64,000 nucleotides of DNA, taken from NCBI RefSeq assembly GCF_014250515.1, contig NZ_CP060202.1:3779001-3843000 (forward strand), in the 5' to 3' direction. Under the pieces are notes generated by a model. That model did no database searches and had not been told where the DNA came from. It worked only from the letters and a program-made list of their open reading frames with translations. Below are positions 11,710 through 19,354 of this stretch, in pieces. The translations under genes were made by a program, and so were the position numbers. Origin of the DNA: Hymenobacter sediminicola (GTDB taxonomy: Bacteria; Bacteroidota; Bacteroidia; Cytophagales; Hymenobacteraceae). Each line of letters opens with the position of its first letter. Position 1 is the first letter of the stretch.

Positions 11710-12627
11710 TTAAGCCCAATGCACGGCGTGGTAGTTGGGTAGCACCACCTTGCGCTGCTCCTGCTCCAGCCGTTCGGCGCATCGGTCGCAGCAGGCGGCG
11801 CTGGGTGGGCGCTCCGCCGTGCGCAGTACCAGCACCGGAATCTGGGTGTGGTAGGCGCGGGTAGTGGTGTAGCACGAGTCGAAATACTGGAGCAGCTGGG
11901 CACTGCTGGTAGGCGCTATCACGAGCAGCTGGGCCTGCGTACGGGCACAAAACTCACTCACGGCTTCCAGCGGTGCATCGTCTTCGAGCAGGTGGGGCGT
12001 AATAGTGGTCCAGGTGAGCTGAGTGCTGGCGCGACTCAGGGCCTGTTTCAGCTGGCGGCGCTGCCCCCGCGCCGCAGGCGGATAGAACTGCACTAGGTCT
12101 ACATCGCCAGGGAAGGCACTTTCCAGGGCCGAAAGCCGGGGCAGCACGTTTAGATGCAGAGACGCAAAATCGGCGGAGAAAACCAAGCGGCTGGGCAGAG
12201 CCCGGCGGCCGGGCGGCACCACCAGTACCGGGCAGCTTACCAGCTCCGTAATGGCGGCGGCGTGGTTGCCAGGCGCTTCTTGGCGGCCGCAGTCAATGTG
12301 CTCAAGGCCCATCACCAGCAGGTCGGCGGCGCAGGCGCTGGCTTCGGCCCGTACATGGTCGTGGAGGCAGCCGCTGAGCACCCGGTAGCGGTACTTGATG
12401 CGGCGCCCGTCCTGGCGGGTGAGCTGCTGGTAGCGCAGGCGCTCCACTAGGCTTCGCAGACGCTGTTCCTCGGCGGCCAGGTCGGCGGCGGATTGGCCGA
12501 TATCCGTAGCGGGAATGCAGCACAGCAGCACGACTTCCGCCGGCCAGCGCACGGCCAGCTTGTTGACATAGGCGAGGGTGTGTTCGGCCGCAGCCGTGTG
12601 GTCAAGAGGGACGAGAATGGTTTTCAT
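11710..12627 (-). CDS. tandem-domain universal stress protein
   Basis: At 305 residues it is the size of two UspA domains. The first starts MKTILVPLDHTAAAEHTLAYV and includes LLVMGLEH and the C-terminal strand CPVLVVPPG. The second begins near residue 146 (RLVFSADFASLHLN) and ends QIPVLVLRT, followed by a Cys-rich tail (AACCDRCAERL). The nucleotide-binding Gly motif of ATP-type Usp (G-x2-G-x9-G-S) is not clearly kept in either half, so ATP binding is doubtful. Usp genes often accompany oxygen-limitation and cbb3 gene sets. It lies between the TauE/SafE-like gene and hemF in the same apparent operon. The tail cysteines could bind metal or respond to redox, which is speculation. Confidence 0.88.
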   Translation of the reverse strand: MKTILVPLDHTAAAEHTLAYVNKLAVRWPAEVVLLCCIPATDIGQSAADLAAEEQRLRSLVERLRYQQLTRQDGRRIKYRYRVLSGCLHDHVRAEASACAADLLVMGLEHIDCGRQEAPGNHAAAITELVSCPVLVVPPGRRALPSRLVFSADFASLHLNVLPRLSALESAFPGDVDLVQFYPPAARGQRRQLKQALSRASTQLTWTTITPHLLEDDAPLEAVSEFCARTQAQLLVIAPTSSAQLLQYFDSCYTTTRAYHTQIPVLVLRTAERPPSAACCDRCAERLEQEQRKVVLPNYHAVHWA

Positions 12628-12678
12628 GCCGTGTGATGGAGAGAGTGCAAATCCTGAATTCGGGAAGGTGCCGAGAAG

Positions 12679-13407
12679 CTAGTGGCAGTAGTGCACGGTG
12701 TGCGGCCGGGCAGTGGCGGCGGGCACGGCAGCGGCCGGAAGCTGAGGGCTCAGATAGGGAATGCCCAGCCCCAGTCCGCGCACAATAAAGAGCAGCGCCA
12801 GCACCGAAGCCGCGTAGGGCACGGCCTGCCGCATGCGGGTGCGCCACACCAGCGGCACCAGCTGCCCGCTCAACGAAAGGCCCAGCATCAGGGGCAGCGT
12901 ACCCAGCCCGAAGCAGACCATGTAGGCGGCCGCGCCCATTACGCCTGGGGCGCTAAGCGCGCCGGCCAGGGCCAGATACACCAGCCCGCAGGGCAGCAGC
13001 CCGTTCAGCAGGCCGGTAGTATAAAGTGCCGACAGCGACGGCCGCTGAAACAGGCGGGCCAGTGTGTTTTTCACCCAGGCCAGTGGCCGGCTGAAACCCA
13101 GCGCATCGGCCAGCCGGGCGGTGTAGCACTCCGGCACGGCCACCAGCAGCAGAATCAGCACCCCGGAGGCTACTGACAGACTTTGCTGCACGCCGGCCAG
13201 CCGCAGCCCCTGCCCTAGCAGGCCGGCGCCGGCGCCCAGTGTAGCATAGGTGGTGGTGCGGCCCAGGTTGTAGAGTAGCCGCCCGCCCACGTAGCGCCAC
13301 GAAGTGCCGGTGCCACTGGCGCCAGGCAGCGCCAACGCAATGGCCCCGCACATGCCCACGCAGTGAAAGCTACCCAGTAACCCGAACAGAAAGCCGGCCC
13401 AAAGCAT
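12679..13407 (-). CDS. TauE/SafE (DsbD_2/UreH-type) membrane protein of the cbb3 assembly cluster
   Basis: This is a polytopic membrane protein with about six segments. From the ATG chosen here it begins MLWAGFLFGLLGSFHCVGMCG, the usual N-terminus of this family, whose GSxHCVGMCG motif carries two conserved cysteines and suggests metal or thiol handling. An ATG 13 codons earlier (13446) is open, but it would lie upstream of the transcription start predicted from the operator at 13473-13486 (about 13438). The family is regularly found beside ccoG and fixH in Bacteroidota and is thought to help copper or haem insertion into cbb3 oxidase. That role is inferred from context. It heads the unit with usp and hemF. 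The C-terminus is short and histidine-containing (HTVHYCH). Confidence 0.88.
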   Translation of the reverse strand: MLWAGFLFGLLGSFHCVGMCGAIALALPGASGTGTSWRYVGGRLLYNLGRTTTYATLGAGAGLLGQGLRLAGVQQSLSVASGVLILLLVAVPECYTARLADALGFSRPLAWVKNTLARLFQRPSLSALYTTGLLNGLLPCGLVYLALAGALSAPGVMGAAAYMVCFGLGTLPLMLGLSLSGQLVPLVWRTRMRQAVPYAASVLALLFIVRGLGLGIPYLSPQLPAAAVPAATARPHTVHYCH

Positions 13408-13472
13408 CAGCAGAAAAATAAAGCGAAGTGCTGTAAGAGCCAGCAAGTACGGCCGCGGGCCAAAGGCATTCC

Positions 13473-13486
13473 ATGACGAAAATCAG
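13473..13486 (-). promoter_or_regulatory. CRP/FNR-type operator for the TauE/SafE-usp-hemF unit
   Basis: ATGACGAAAATCAG is a 14-bp near-palindrome (nTGAC-N4-nTCAG), centre 13479.5. On the reverse strand TACTTG lies 31 bases downstream of the centre, where a -7 box is expected for an operator at -41.5. The operator overlaps the gap between fixH and the TauE/SafE-like gene. Confidence 0.65.
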
Positions 13487-13487
13487 C

Positions 13488-13958
13488 CTAGAAGCTGATT
13501 TTCTTCTCCACGAAATACGCCTGCTGGTCGGCCGTGAAATCCAGGCGCACCCGCCAGTGGCCGGGCTGCATTTTGCTGGTGTTGATATGCTGCTGCAGGT
13601 CGGCATTGGGCTGCAAAGGCAGGCTGAAATCCAGCTTCTGATTGGAGGGCCGGAAAAACCGGATGTTGCCCAGCACGGCTTTCCCGGCCAGGGCCGCCGG
13701 CAGTTGCACGGTCAGGCGCTGGGCGGCGGCTTCGTAGCGCAGGTCGACGGGGGCGGGCAGGGCGGCTGTGCGCGCCTCGGTTTCCATGCGCTGCTGGTAG
13801 GCCAGCTCCTGCTGGTAATAGTCGGTGCTGACCAGGTCTACGCTGCTACGCATAGCCTGCTGCACCATGTAGCCGATGTAGGCCGCAAACAGCACGAACG
13901 TGGCAATGATGGCGTAGGGCCAGATGCTGCGCTTGGCAGTAGAATCAGAAGTAGTCAT
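13488..13958 (-). CDS. fixH: FixH-like cbb3 oxidase assembly protein
   Basis: This 156-residue protein starts MTTSDSTAKRSIWPYAIIATFVLF. One N-terminal membrane helix (about residues 13-33) is followed by GYMVQQAMRSSVDLVSTDYYQQELAYQQRMETEARTAAL, split here by the family block VSTDYYQQELAYQ, and a periplasmic beta domain. FixH/CcoH stabilises cbb3 subunits during assembly. It sits 28 bases downstream of ccoG, the normal partner. The frame is open 49 codons further upstream, but that part overlaps ccoG and is not FixH-like. The gene ends 1 base before the operator of the next unit. Confidence 0.88.
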   Translation of the reverse strand: MTTSDSTAKRSIWPYAIIATFVLFAAYIGYMVQQAMRSSVDLVSTDYYQQELAYQQRMETEARTAALPAPVDLRYEAAAQRLTVQLPAALAGKAVLGNIRFFRPSNQKLDFSLPLQPNADLQQHINTSKMQPGHWRVRLDFTADQQAYFVEKKISF

Positions 13959-13986
13959 GGGGATAAGTGCTTTTCCAGGCCCAGGC

Positions 13987-15396
13987 TTACTGCACCGGGC
14001 CGAGGAATTTGGTGCTGGTTTCGGTGATGAGCTGCTTGCCGCTGAACACCCCAATGCGGATTTCCTGGTTGGTGCGGTGCAGGACGGTGCGGGGCAGCTC
14101 GGCAAAGAACACGCCTTCCACTATGCCCTGCGCCGGCAGCTTCAGGCCGTTGGCACCTACCAGCGAAATCCGGCCCTGCGCCGGCTCCAGCACCCGCAGC
14201 GTTACGGGGTACGGGTGGTTGGTTTTGTTGATGACCGAGATGTTGTAGAGGTTGGTGATGGTGCCCCGGTCGGTTTTCTGGAACAGCTGGCCCGGCGTGC
14301 GTAGCACGGTAGCCGCGACATTATCCCGCGACAGCAGCAGGCCCGTCAGCGCCACCAGTAGCACCACCAGTACCCCGGACAGTGCCTTCATGCGGCCCGT
14401 AATCCGGAATTTGCGGCCTTGCGCAATGTCGTTTTCCGAGGCGTGCCGGATCAGGTTCGGCGGCAGGTCAATCATAGCCATGATGCTGTTGCAGGCATCA
14501 ATGCAGGCCGTGCAGTTGGTGCATTCCAGCTGCTGGGCGCCGTTGCGGATATCGATGCCGGTGGGGCACACCTGCACGCACTGGTGGCAGTCAATACAGT
14601 CGCCGGCAGTGCGTGCCTGGTTTTTGCGCAGCTTCTCGCGCGGCTCACCCCGCTGGTAGTCGTAGGCCACCACCAAGCTGTCTTTGTCGAGCAATACGCC
14701 CTGCAAGCGGCCGTAGGGGCAGGCAATAGTACAGACCTGCTCCCGGAACCGCGCAAAAACAGCGTAGAACACGCCCGTAAAAATCACCATCGATGTCAGC
14801 CCGCCGAGGTGCGCCGTGAGCGGGTCGGTGATGATGCTAACCAGCGCATCGGAGCCGATGATGTAGGCCAGAAATGTGTTGGCAATCAGGAAGGAAATGA
14901 GCAGAAACAGCGCGTGCTTGGTGGTTTTGCGCCAGAGCTTGTCCCAGTCCAGCTCGCGCCGGTCCAGGGCTTTTTGCTGGGGTGCGTCGCCTTCCAGCCA
15001 GTACTCGATGCGCCGAAACACCATTTCCAGAAAAATGGTCTGCGGGCACACCCAGCCGCAGAAAGCCCGCCCATACACCACCGTAAACAGGATGATGAAC
15101 ACCAGAAACGTGAGCGAGGCCAGCAGCAGCACGAAGAAATCCTGGGGCCAGAAAATCTGACCCAGCACGATGAACTTGCGTGCCGGCAGGTTCAGCATCA
15201 GCAGCGGCAGCCCGTTCAGGCGCAGCCAGGGCCCGGCAAACAACAGCGCCAGCAACCCGTAGCTGATCCACGTGCGGGCGCGGTAGAGCCGTCCCGTGGG
15301 CTTCTTAGGATAGAGCCACACCCGTTTGCCGGCCGCGTCTACCGTAGCAATAGTGTCGCGGTAGGAGTCGTCGGGTTTGAACTCAGTGGTAGACAT
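13987..15396 (-). CDS. ccoG: cbb3 oxidase accessory ferredoxin-type membrane protein CcoG/FixG
   Basis: At 469 residues it is the normal CcoG length. The N-terminal half has membrane helices around residues 35-55, 85-110, 155-180 and 190-210, including GRAFCGWVCPQTIFLEMVFRRIEYWLEG (block GWVCPQTIFLEMV). An ACPYGRLQGVLLD motif near 225 is followed by two 4Fe-4S clusters CIDCHQCVQVCP (from about 266) and CTNCTACIDAC. The C-terminal 130 residues form an Ig-like domain (FixG_C). It acts as a cupric reductase needed for copper loading of cbb3 oxidase in studied bacteria. It follows ccoP after a 97-base gap that contains a hairpin, and precedes fixH. Confidence 0.96.
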   Translation of the reverse strand: MSTTEFKPDDSYRDTIATVDAAGKRVWLYPKKPTGRLYRARTWISYGLLALLFAGPWLRLNGLPLLMLNLPARKFIVLGQIFWPQDFFVLLLASLTFLVFIILFTVVYGRAFCGWVCPQTIFLEMVFRRIEYWLEGDAPQQKALDRRELDWDKLWRKTTKHALFLLISFLIANTFLAYIIGSDALVSIITDPLTAHLGGLTSMVIFTGVFYAVFARFREQVCTIACPYGRLQGVLLDKDSLVVAYDYQRGEPREKLRKNQARTAGDCIDCHQCVQVCPTGIDIRNGAQQLECTNCTACIDACNSIMAMIDLPPNLIRHASENDIAQGRKFRITGRMKALSGVLVVLLVALTGLLLSRDNVAATVLRTPGQLFQKTDRGTITNLYNISVINKTNHPYPVTLRVLEPAQGRISLVGANGLKLPAQGIVEGVFFAELPRTVLHRTNQEIRIGVFSGKQLITETSTKFLGPVQ

Positions 15397-15435
15397 GGCA
15401 AGTGGTAGGCGGGCGTGTTGATTTGTTTTACAGAT

Positions 15436-15476
15436 CGTCCGGCCGAGCGAAGCCGAAGCATGCGCTCAGCCGGACG
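15436..15476. repeat. imperfect inverted repeat in the ccoP-ccoG gap
   Basis: Two 14-base arms (15436-15449 and 15463-15476) pair with one mismatch around a 13-base loop. No T-run follows on the coding (reverse) strand, so it is not a standard terminator. It may attenuate transcription or shape the mRNA so that assembly factors are made less than structural subunits. Its core resembles the interspersed palindromes of the nuo region (GAGCG, GAAGC). Confidence 0.6.
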
Positions 15477-15493
15477 GTCGTTTGCTGGCAGTA

Positions 15494-16387
15494 TTAGAGT
15501 TTGACTACCGGTTTGCCAGCAGTTTCTTTCTCGCCCTGCGGCTCTTTGGCGCCAGCGGGTTTCGTGCCCTGCAGGCTCAGGATATAGGAGCTGACCTGCA
15601 AAATCTGCTTGCCGGACAGCTTGCCCTTCCAGGCGACCATGCCTTTGCTGGTGACGCCAAACTTCACGGTTTTGTAGACGTGGTTCACTTCGCCGCCGTG
15701 CAGCCAGTATTCGTCGGTCAGGTTGGGGCCTACTTTGCCTTCGGCGTTCTGGCCGTGGCAGGCGGCGCAGTTGCTGGCAAACAACGACTTGCCTTCACTC
15801 AGATCAGCGGGCGTAGCCAAGGGCTGATAGGTAGTCAGCTTGTTGGGGTCGTCGGCGTCGGGCGAAACCAGCAGGGCCGCTTGGCGCATTTCGGTTTCGT
15901 ATTCGGCGCCCTGCAGCTGCCCGGCCTGGGCCACATGGTAGTAGCCCACGTAAGTCACGGCGAAAATGATGGTGGCGTAGAAGCTGTACTTCCACCACGG
16001 CGGCAGGTCGTTGTCAAACTCATGGATACCGTCGTAGTCGTGGTCGAGCAGCTCGTCGCGCACCTCGCCCTTCACCAGCGTCGCGTCGCCGACGAGCAGG
16101 CCCAGCACCCGGCCGCTCCAGGAGTGGCGCACGGTGGGCAGCTCGTATACTTTGCGCAACTGTGGCCGCATCTGCACCGCAATACCCACGAACGAAAGCA
16201 GCAGCACCAGCAGCAGGAAAATCAGCAGGCTGATGAGCACCCAGAACATGATTTGCTGGCTGCTCATGCCGGCAGCTTTGGCCGGCGCGGCGGCTTCTGG
16301 CGTCTGAGCCACCGCCTGCAGGCTGGTCAGCAGCAGAGCGGCTATATTCAGTGCAGCAGGAAAGCGGAATTTCATTGAAGTTAGCAT
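15494..16387 (-). CDS. ccoP: cbb3 cytochrome c oxidase subunit III, one-haem CcoP
   Basis: This 297-residue protein has a signal-like N-terminus (FRFPAALNIAALLLTSLQAVAQ), a membrane segment near 45-65, the CcoP N-terminal domain (EFDNDLPPWWKYSFYATI), a second helix, and one cytochrome c domain with CAACH near residues 207-211. Classical proteobacterial CcoP has two CxxCH sites; here only one is present. It passes electrons to the CcoO part. The start ATG overlaps the preceding stop in ATGCTAA, the same 7-base junction that joins ccoQ to the 86-residue gene, so translational coupling is likely. Another ATG lies four codons later. It is the third gene after ccoNO. Confidence 0.94.
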   Translation of the reverse strand: MLTSMKFRFPAALNIAALLLTSLQAVAQTPEAAAPAKAAGMSSQQIMFWVLISLLIFLLLVLLLSFVGIAVQMRPQLRKVYELPTVRHSWSGRVLGLLVGDATLVKGEVRDELLDHDYDGIHEFDNDLPPWWKYSFYATIIFAVTYVGYYHVAQAGQLQGAEYETEMRQAALLVSPDADDPNKLTTYQPLATPADLSEGKSLFASNCAACHGQNAEGKVGPNLTDEYWLHGGEVNHVYKTVKFGVTSKGMVAWKGKLSGKQILQVSSYILSLQGTKPAGAKEPQGEKETAGKPVVKL

Positions 16388-16641
16388 GTAGGTACCCCCC
16401 TTTCTGGTGCGGCTGTATCGGTTGAGGTTTCGGCCGAATACTGCCGGCGGTGCTTGAGCTGCGAGGACACCATGGCGCCCGTGAGCACCACGGCCACAGC
16501 TACCAACCCCAGCAGGCCAACCACAAGTCCGAACAGAAAATCGGGGCCATCCGGGGCCGGGGCGGCGGGCGTTTGGGCGGCGGCCAAGTAGCCCATCAGC
16601 AGGCCCAGGCCGGTCAGGAAAAAGGTACGTTTGGTTAGCAT
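16381..16641 (-). CDS. 86-residue membrane protein of the cco operon
   Basis: MLTKRTFFLTGLGLLMGYLAAAQ is a signal peptide or first helix (first 20 residues LTKRTFFLTGLGLLMGYLAA). A short Ala/Pro linker and a second helix (FLFGLVVGLLGLVAVAVVLT) follow, then a basic, polar tail. It overlaps ccoQ by 7 bases and ccoP by 7 bases, both through ATGCTAA, so it is firmly embedded in the operon and surely translated. I do not recognise it as a named subunit. Size and topology suggest a small accessory subunit, or a second CcoQ-like or CcoH-like peptide. Function is inferred from position only. Confidence 0.75.
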   Translation of the reverse strand: MLTKRTFFLTGLGLLMGYLAAAQTPAAPAPDGPDFLFGLVVGLLGLVAVAVVLTGAMVSSQLKHRRQYSAETSTDTAAPERGVPTC

Positions 16642-16835
16642 AGCGCGTCGGGTTCGGCGTGGGCCTGTAGCGTGTCGTTGTCGTGCAGCGGCAGCTGGCT
16701 CATGGTGCTGATGTGCTGGCGGTTGGCCACCACCACGTACAGCAGCAACCCCAGGAAGAAGATGAAGAAGATGAAGAAGGAGATGAGCGGATATAGCTCA
16801 ATGCCGGCAATGGATTGCAAGACGTTCTTGTACAT
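16635..16835 (-). CDS. ccoQ: CcoQ-like small subunit of cbb3 oxidase
   Basis: This 66-residue protein begins MYKNVLQSIAGIELYPLIS, followed by one membrane helix (FFIFFIFFLGLLLYVVVA) and a polar tail. That is the usual CcoQ/FixQ build: one helix near the N-terminus, short cytoplasmic end. It lies 29 bases after ccoNO and overlaps the next gene by 7 bases. CcoQ stabilises the oxidase in studied species. The sequence is poorly conserved in this family, so the name rests on topology and position. Confidence 0.82.
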   Translation of the reverse strand: MYKNVLQSIAGIELYPLISFFIFFIFFLGLLLYVVVANRQHISTMSQLPLHDNDTLQAHAEPDALC

Positions 16836-16864
16836 GGCAGCGGGTAGTTAAGAGGCCTGATAGA

Positions 16865-19075
16865 CTACTGAGCAGCGGCAGCGGCCTGCTCGGGCTTCAC
16901 TTTGATGTCGGTGCCCAGGCGCTGCAGATAGGCAATCAGGGCTACTATTTCCTTCTCCGACTTCACTTCGATGTCTTCCTTCTTCAGGTCGCTCACGATG
17001 CTGGCTGCCTGGCGGCGGGCATCAGCCACGGCCTGTTGCTCGTAGCCGGCCGGATACGGTGTGCCCAGCTGGCGCAGCACCGAAATCTTGGAAGGCAGCG
17101 TGCTGTAGTCGATGTCCTGGTCGAAGAGCCATGGGTAGGCAGGCATGATGGAGCCCGGCGACATGCTGGAAGGGTCGAGCATGTGGTTGTAGTGCCAGGA
17201 ATGCGGGTACTTGGCGCCTACACGGTGCAAATCGGGTCCGGTGCGCTTGCTGCCCCACAGGAAGGGCCGGTCGTACACAAACTCGCCGGCCTTCGAGTAC
17301 TCGCCGTACCGCTCGGTTTCGGAGCGGAACGGGCGCACCATCTGGGTGTGGCAGTTCGAGCAGCCTTCCTTGATGTACAGGTCGCGGCCTTGTAGCTCCA
17401 GCGAAGTATATGGCTTCACGGAGGCAATGGTGGGCACGTTGGACTTCACGAGGAAGGTCGGAATCATCTCAATAGCGCCCCCGATGAGAATGGCAATGGT
17501 AGCGCCCACGGCCAGCTGAAACGGACGACGCTCAATCCAGCGGTGCCAGTGCCCACCCTCGGCGTGCGGGTCTTCGGCGGCGGGCAGCAGCGCCGGAGCC
17601 TGGGCTTTTTCGTTCGCCAGCAACGAGCCGGCTTTGGCCGTCTTGTACAGGTTGAACATCATCAGGAACACGCCGCTCAGGTAGAGCACCCCGCCAATAC
17701 CGCGCAGGTAATACATGGGCACAATCTGCAGCACGGTTTCCAGGAAGTTGGGGTACTGCAGCATGCCCTCAGCATTGAACTGCTTCCACATTAGGCCCTG
17801 CGTGAAACCGGCCCAGTACATCGGAATGGCGTAGAACAGGATACCCAGCGTACCCAGCCAGAAGTGCGTAGTGGCCAGCTTTTTGGAGTGCAGCGGCGTG
17901 CGGTAGAGGCGCGGCCACAGCCAGTACAGCATCCCGAAGGTGAGGAAGCCATTCCAACCCAAAGCCCCCACGTGCACGTGCGCCACAATCCAGTCGGTGA
18001 AGTGGGCAATGGCATTCACGTTCTTAAGGCTGAGCATCGGACCCTCGAAAGTGGCCATGCCGTAAGCCGTTACGGCCACCACAAAGAACTTGAGTACTGG
18101 CTCCTCGCGCACCTTATCCCAGGCGCCGCGCAGTGTCAGCAGGCCGTTGATCATGCCACCCCAGCTAGGTGCAATCAGCATGATGGAGAAGGCCACGCCC
18201 AAGCTCTGCGCCCAGTCGGGCAAAGACGTGTAGAGCAAGTGGTGCGGGCCAGCCCAGATGTAGATGAAAATCAGGGACCAAAAGTGGATGATGCTGAGCC
18301 GGTAGGAGTACACGGGCCGCTCCGCTGCCTTGGGCAGGAAGTAGTACATCAGGCCCAGGTAGGGCGTGGTCAGAAAGAAGGCTACCGCGTTGTGGCCGTA
18401 CCACCACTGCACCAGCGCATCCTGCACGCCAGCATAGGCCGAGTAGCTCTTGAACAGCGAAACCGGCAGGGCCGCCGAATTTACGATGTGCAGCACCGCC
18501 ACCGTCAGGAATGTAGCAATGTAGAACCAGATGCCCACGTACAGGTGCCGCTCGCGGCGCCGGGCAATGGTGCCGAACATGTTCCAGCCAAATACCACCC
18601 ACACCAGCGTAATGGCAATGTCAATGGGCCACTCCAGCTCGGCGTATTCCTTGCTGGTGGTCAGGCCCATGGGCAGCGTAATTACGGCCGACACGATGAT
18701 GAGCTGCCAGCCCCAGAAATGGAGTTTGCTGAGCACATCCGAAAACATCCGGGTTTTGCACAGGCGCTGCAGCGAGTAATAGACGCCCGTAAAAATGCCG
18801 TTGCCGACAAAGGCGAAAATCACGGCGTTGGTGTGCAGGGGCCGGATGCGGCCAAAGGTGGTGAACTGGGTACCGAGGTTCGCCTCGGGACGGGCAAGCT
18901 GAAACGCCGCCAGCACACCCACCAGCATCCCAATAATGCCCCACACCACGGTTGCAATACCGAAGTCGCGGACAATCTTGTTATCGTAGAAAAACGTGTC
19001 AACGGCCCGCGAGAGAGGACGCGGCACCAGCGGCGGCTTGGGGGCTGCCTGTGGCAGGAGAGGTTCGACTTGCAT
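16865..19075 (-). CDS. ccoNO: cbb3 cytochrome c oxidase, fused subunits I and II (CcoN-CcoO)
   Basis: At 736 residues it is the sum of CcoN and CcoO. The CcoN part, about 1-480, has twelve or so helices. It includes RPLHTNAVIFAF (low-spin haem histidine), WWYGHNAVAFF and GPHHLLYT (copper-B histidines), and HVHVGALGWNG (haem ligands). A linker with a charged stretch (about 485-515) leads to a single helix and the CcoO domain with CSNCH near 571-575 and a C-terminal helix. It is the proton-pumping, high-affinity O2-reducing core in the inner membrane. Upstream are two tandem operators and a TTTG -7 element at 19104-19107, predicting a 24-base leader. It heads ccoNO-ccoQ-86 aa-ccoP-ccoG-fixH. 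Fusion of N and O is common in Bacteroidota. Confidence 0.97.
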   Translation of the reverse strand: MQVEPLLPQAAPKPPLVPRPLSRAVDTFFYDNKIVRDFGIATVVWGIIGMLVGVLAAFQLARPEANLGTQFTTFGRIRPLHTNAVIFAFVGNGIFTGVYYSLQRLCKTRMFSDVLSKLHFWGWQLIIVSAVITLPMGLTTSKEYAELEWPIDIAITLVWVVFGWNMFGTIARRRERHLYVGIWFYIATFLTVAVLHIVNSAALPVSLFKSYSAYAGVQDALVQWWYGHNAVAFFLTTPYLGLMYYFLPKAAERPVYSYRLSIIHFWSLIFIYIWAGPHHLLYTSLPDWAQSLGVAFSIMLIAPSWGGMINGLLTLRGAWDKVREEPVLKFFVVAVTAYGMATFEGPMLSLKNVNAIAHFTDWIVAHVHVGALGWNGFLTFGMLYWLWPRLYRTPLHSKKLATTHFWLGTLGILFYAIPMYWAGFTQGLMWKQFNAEGMLQYPNFLETVLQIVPMYYLRGIGGVLYLSGVFLMMFNLYKTAKAGSLLANEKAQAPALLPAAEDPHAEGGHWHRWIERRPFQLAVGATIAILIGGAIEMIPTFLVKSNVPTIASVKPYTSLELQGRDLYIKEGCSNCHTQMVRPFRSETERYGEYSKAGEFVYDRPFLWGSKRTGPDLHRVGAKYPHSWHYNHMLDPSSMSPGSIMPAYPWLFDQDIDYSTLPSKISVLRQLGTPYPAGYEQQAVADARRQAASIVSDLKKEDIEVKSEKEIVALIAYLQRLGTDIKVKPEQAAAAAQ

Positions 19076-19133
19076 AGCCGGAAAAGTGAGTGATTTACTT
19101 CTCCAAAGGTCTTGGCAGGCCCATTCTGAAAAG

Positions 19134-19147
19134 ATGACGAACGTCAG
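19134..19147 (-). promoter_or_regulatory. promoter-proximal CRP/FNR-type operator of ccoNO
   Basis: ATGACGAACGTCAG, centre 19140.5, has fully symmetric TGAC/GTCA half-sites. The reverse strand has GACCTTTG with TTTG exactly 34-37 bases from the centre (19104-19107). This places the operator at about -41.5 for a start near 19099. Confidence 0.75.
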
Positions 19148-19155
19148 CCCCGGGC

Positions 19156-19169
19156 TTGATTGATGTCAG
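19156..19169 (-). promoter_or_regulatory. distal CRP/FNR-type operator of ccoNO
   Basis: TTGATTGATGTCAG, centre 19162.5, is exactly 22 bp (two helical turns) from the proximal site. One half is the classical FNR half-site TTGAT. Confidence 0.65.
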
Positions 19170-19192
19170 GCGGCTCGGCACCCGCAATAGCA

Positions 19193-19342
19193 CTATTCCG
19201 GATTTTCGTCGTCGAAGAGCATGCGCACAGAGGGTGTGTAGTCGTCTTCGTACTGCCCGGAGCGCACAGCCCACAGGAAGGCCCCCAGAAACAGCAGCGC
19301 TACCAGCAAGCTGATACCGATGAGCAGGAAAATAATGGTCAT
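19193..19342 (-). CDS. ccoS: cbb3 oxidase maturation protein CcoS
   Basis: This 49-residue frame reads MTIIFLLIGISLLVALLFLG, then AFLWAVRSGQYEDDYTP and ends MLFDDENPE. One N-terminal helix followed by WAVRSGQYEDxxxP is diagnostic of CcoS/FixS. It is needed for cofactor insertion into cbb3 oxidase. It starts 12 bases after the ccoI stop, so the two are co-transcribed. Its stop lies 23 bases before the distal ccoNO operator. It is too short for most gene finders but the match is convincing. Confidence 0.93.
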   Translation of the reverse strand: MTIIFLLIGISLLVALLFLGAFLWAVRSGQYEDDYTPSVRMLFDDENPE

Positions 19343-19354
19343 GATGGAGTGGTA

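Noticed and set aside
17864..19093. 409-codon open frame opposite ccoNO
   Set aside because: Overlaps the conserved oxidase subunit completely and has no recognisable motif.
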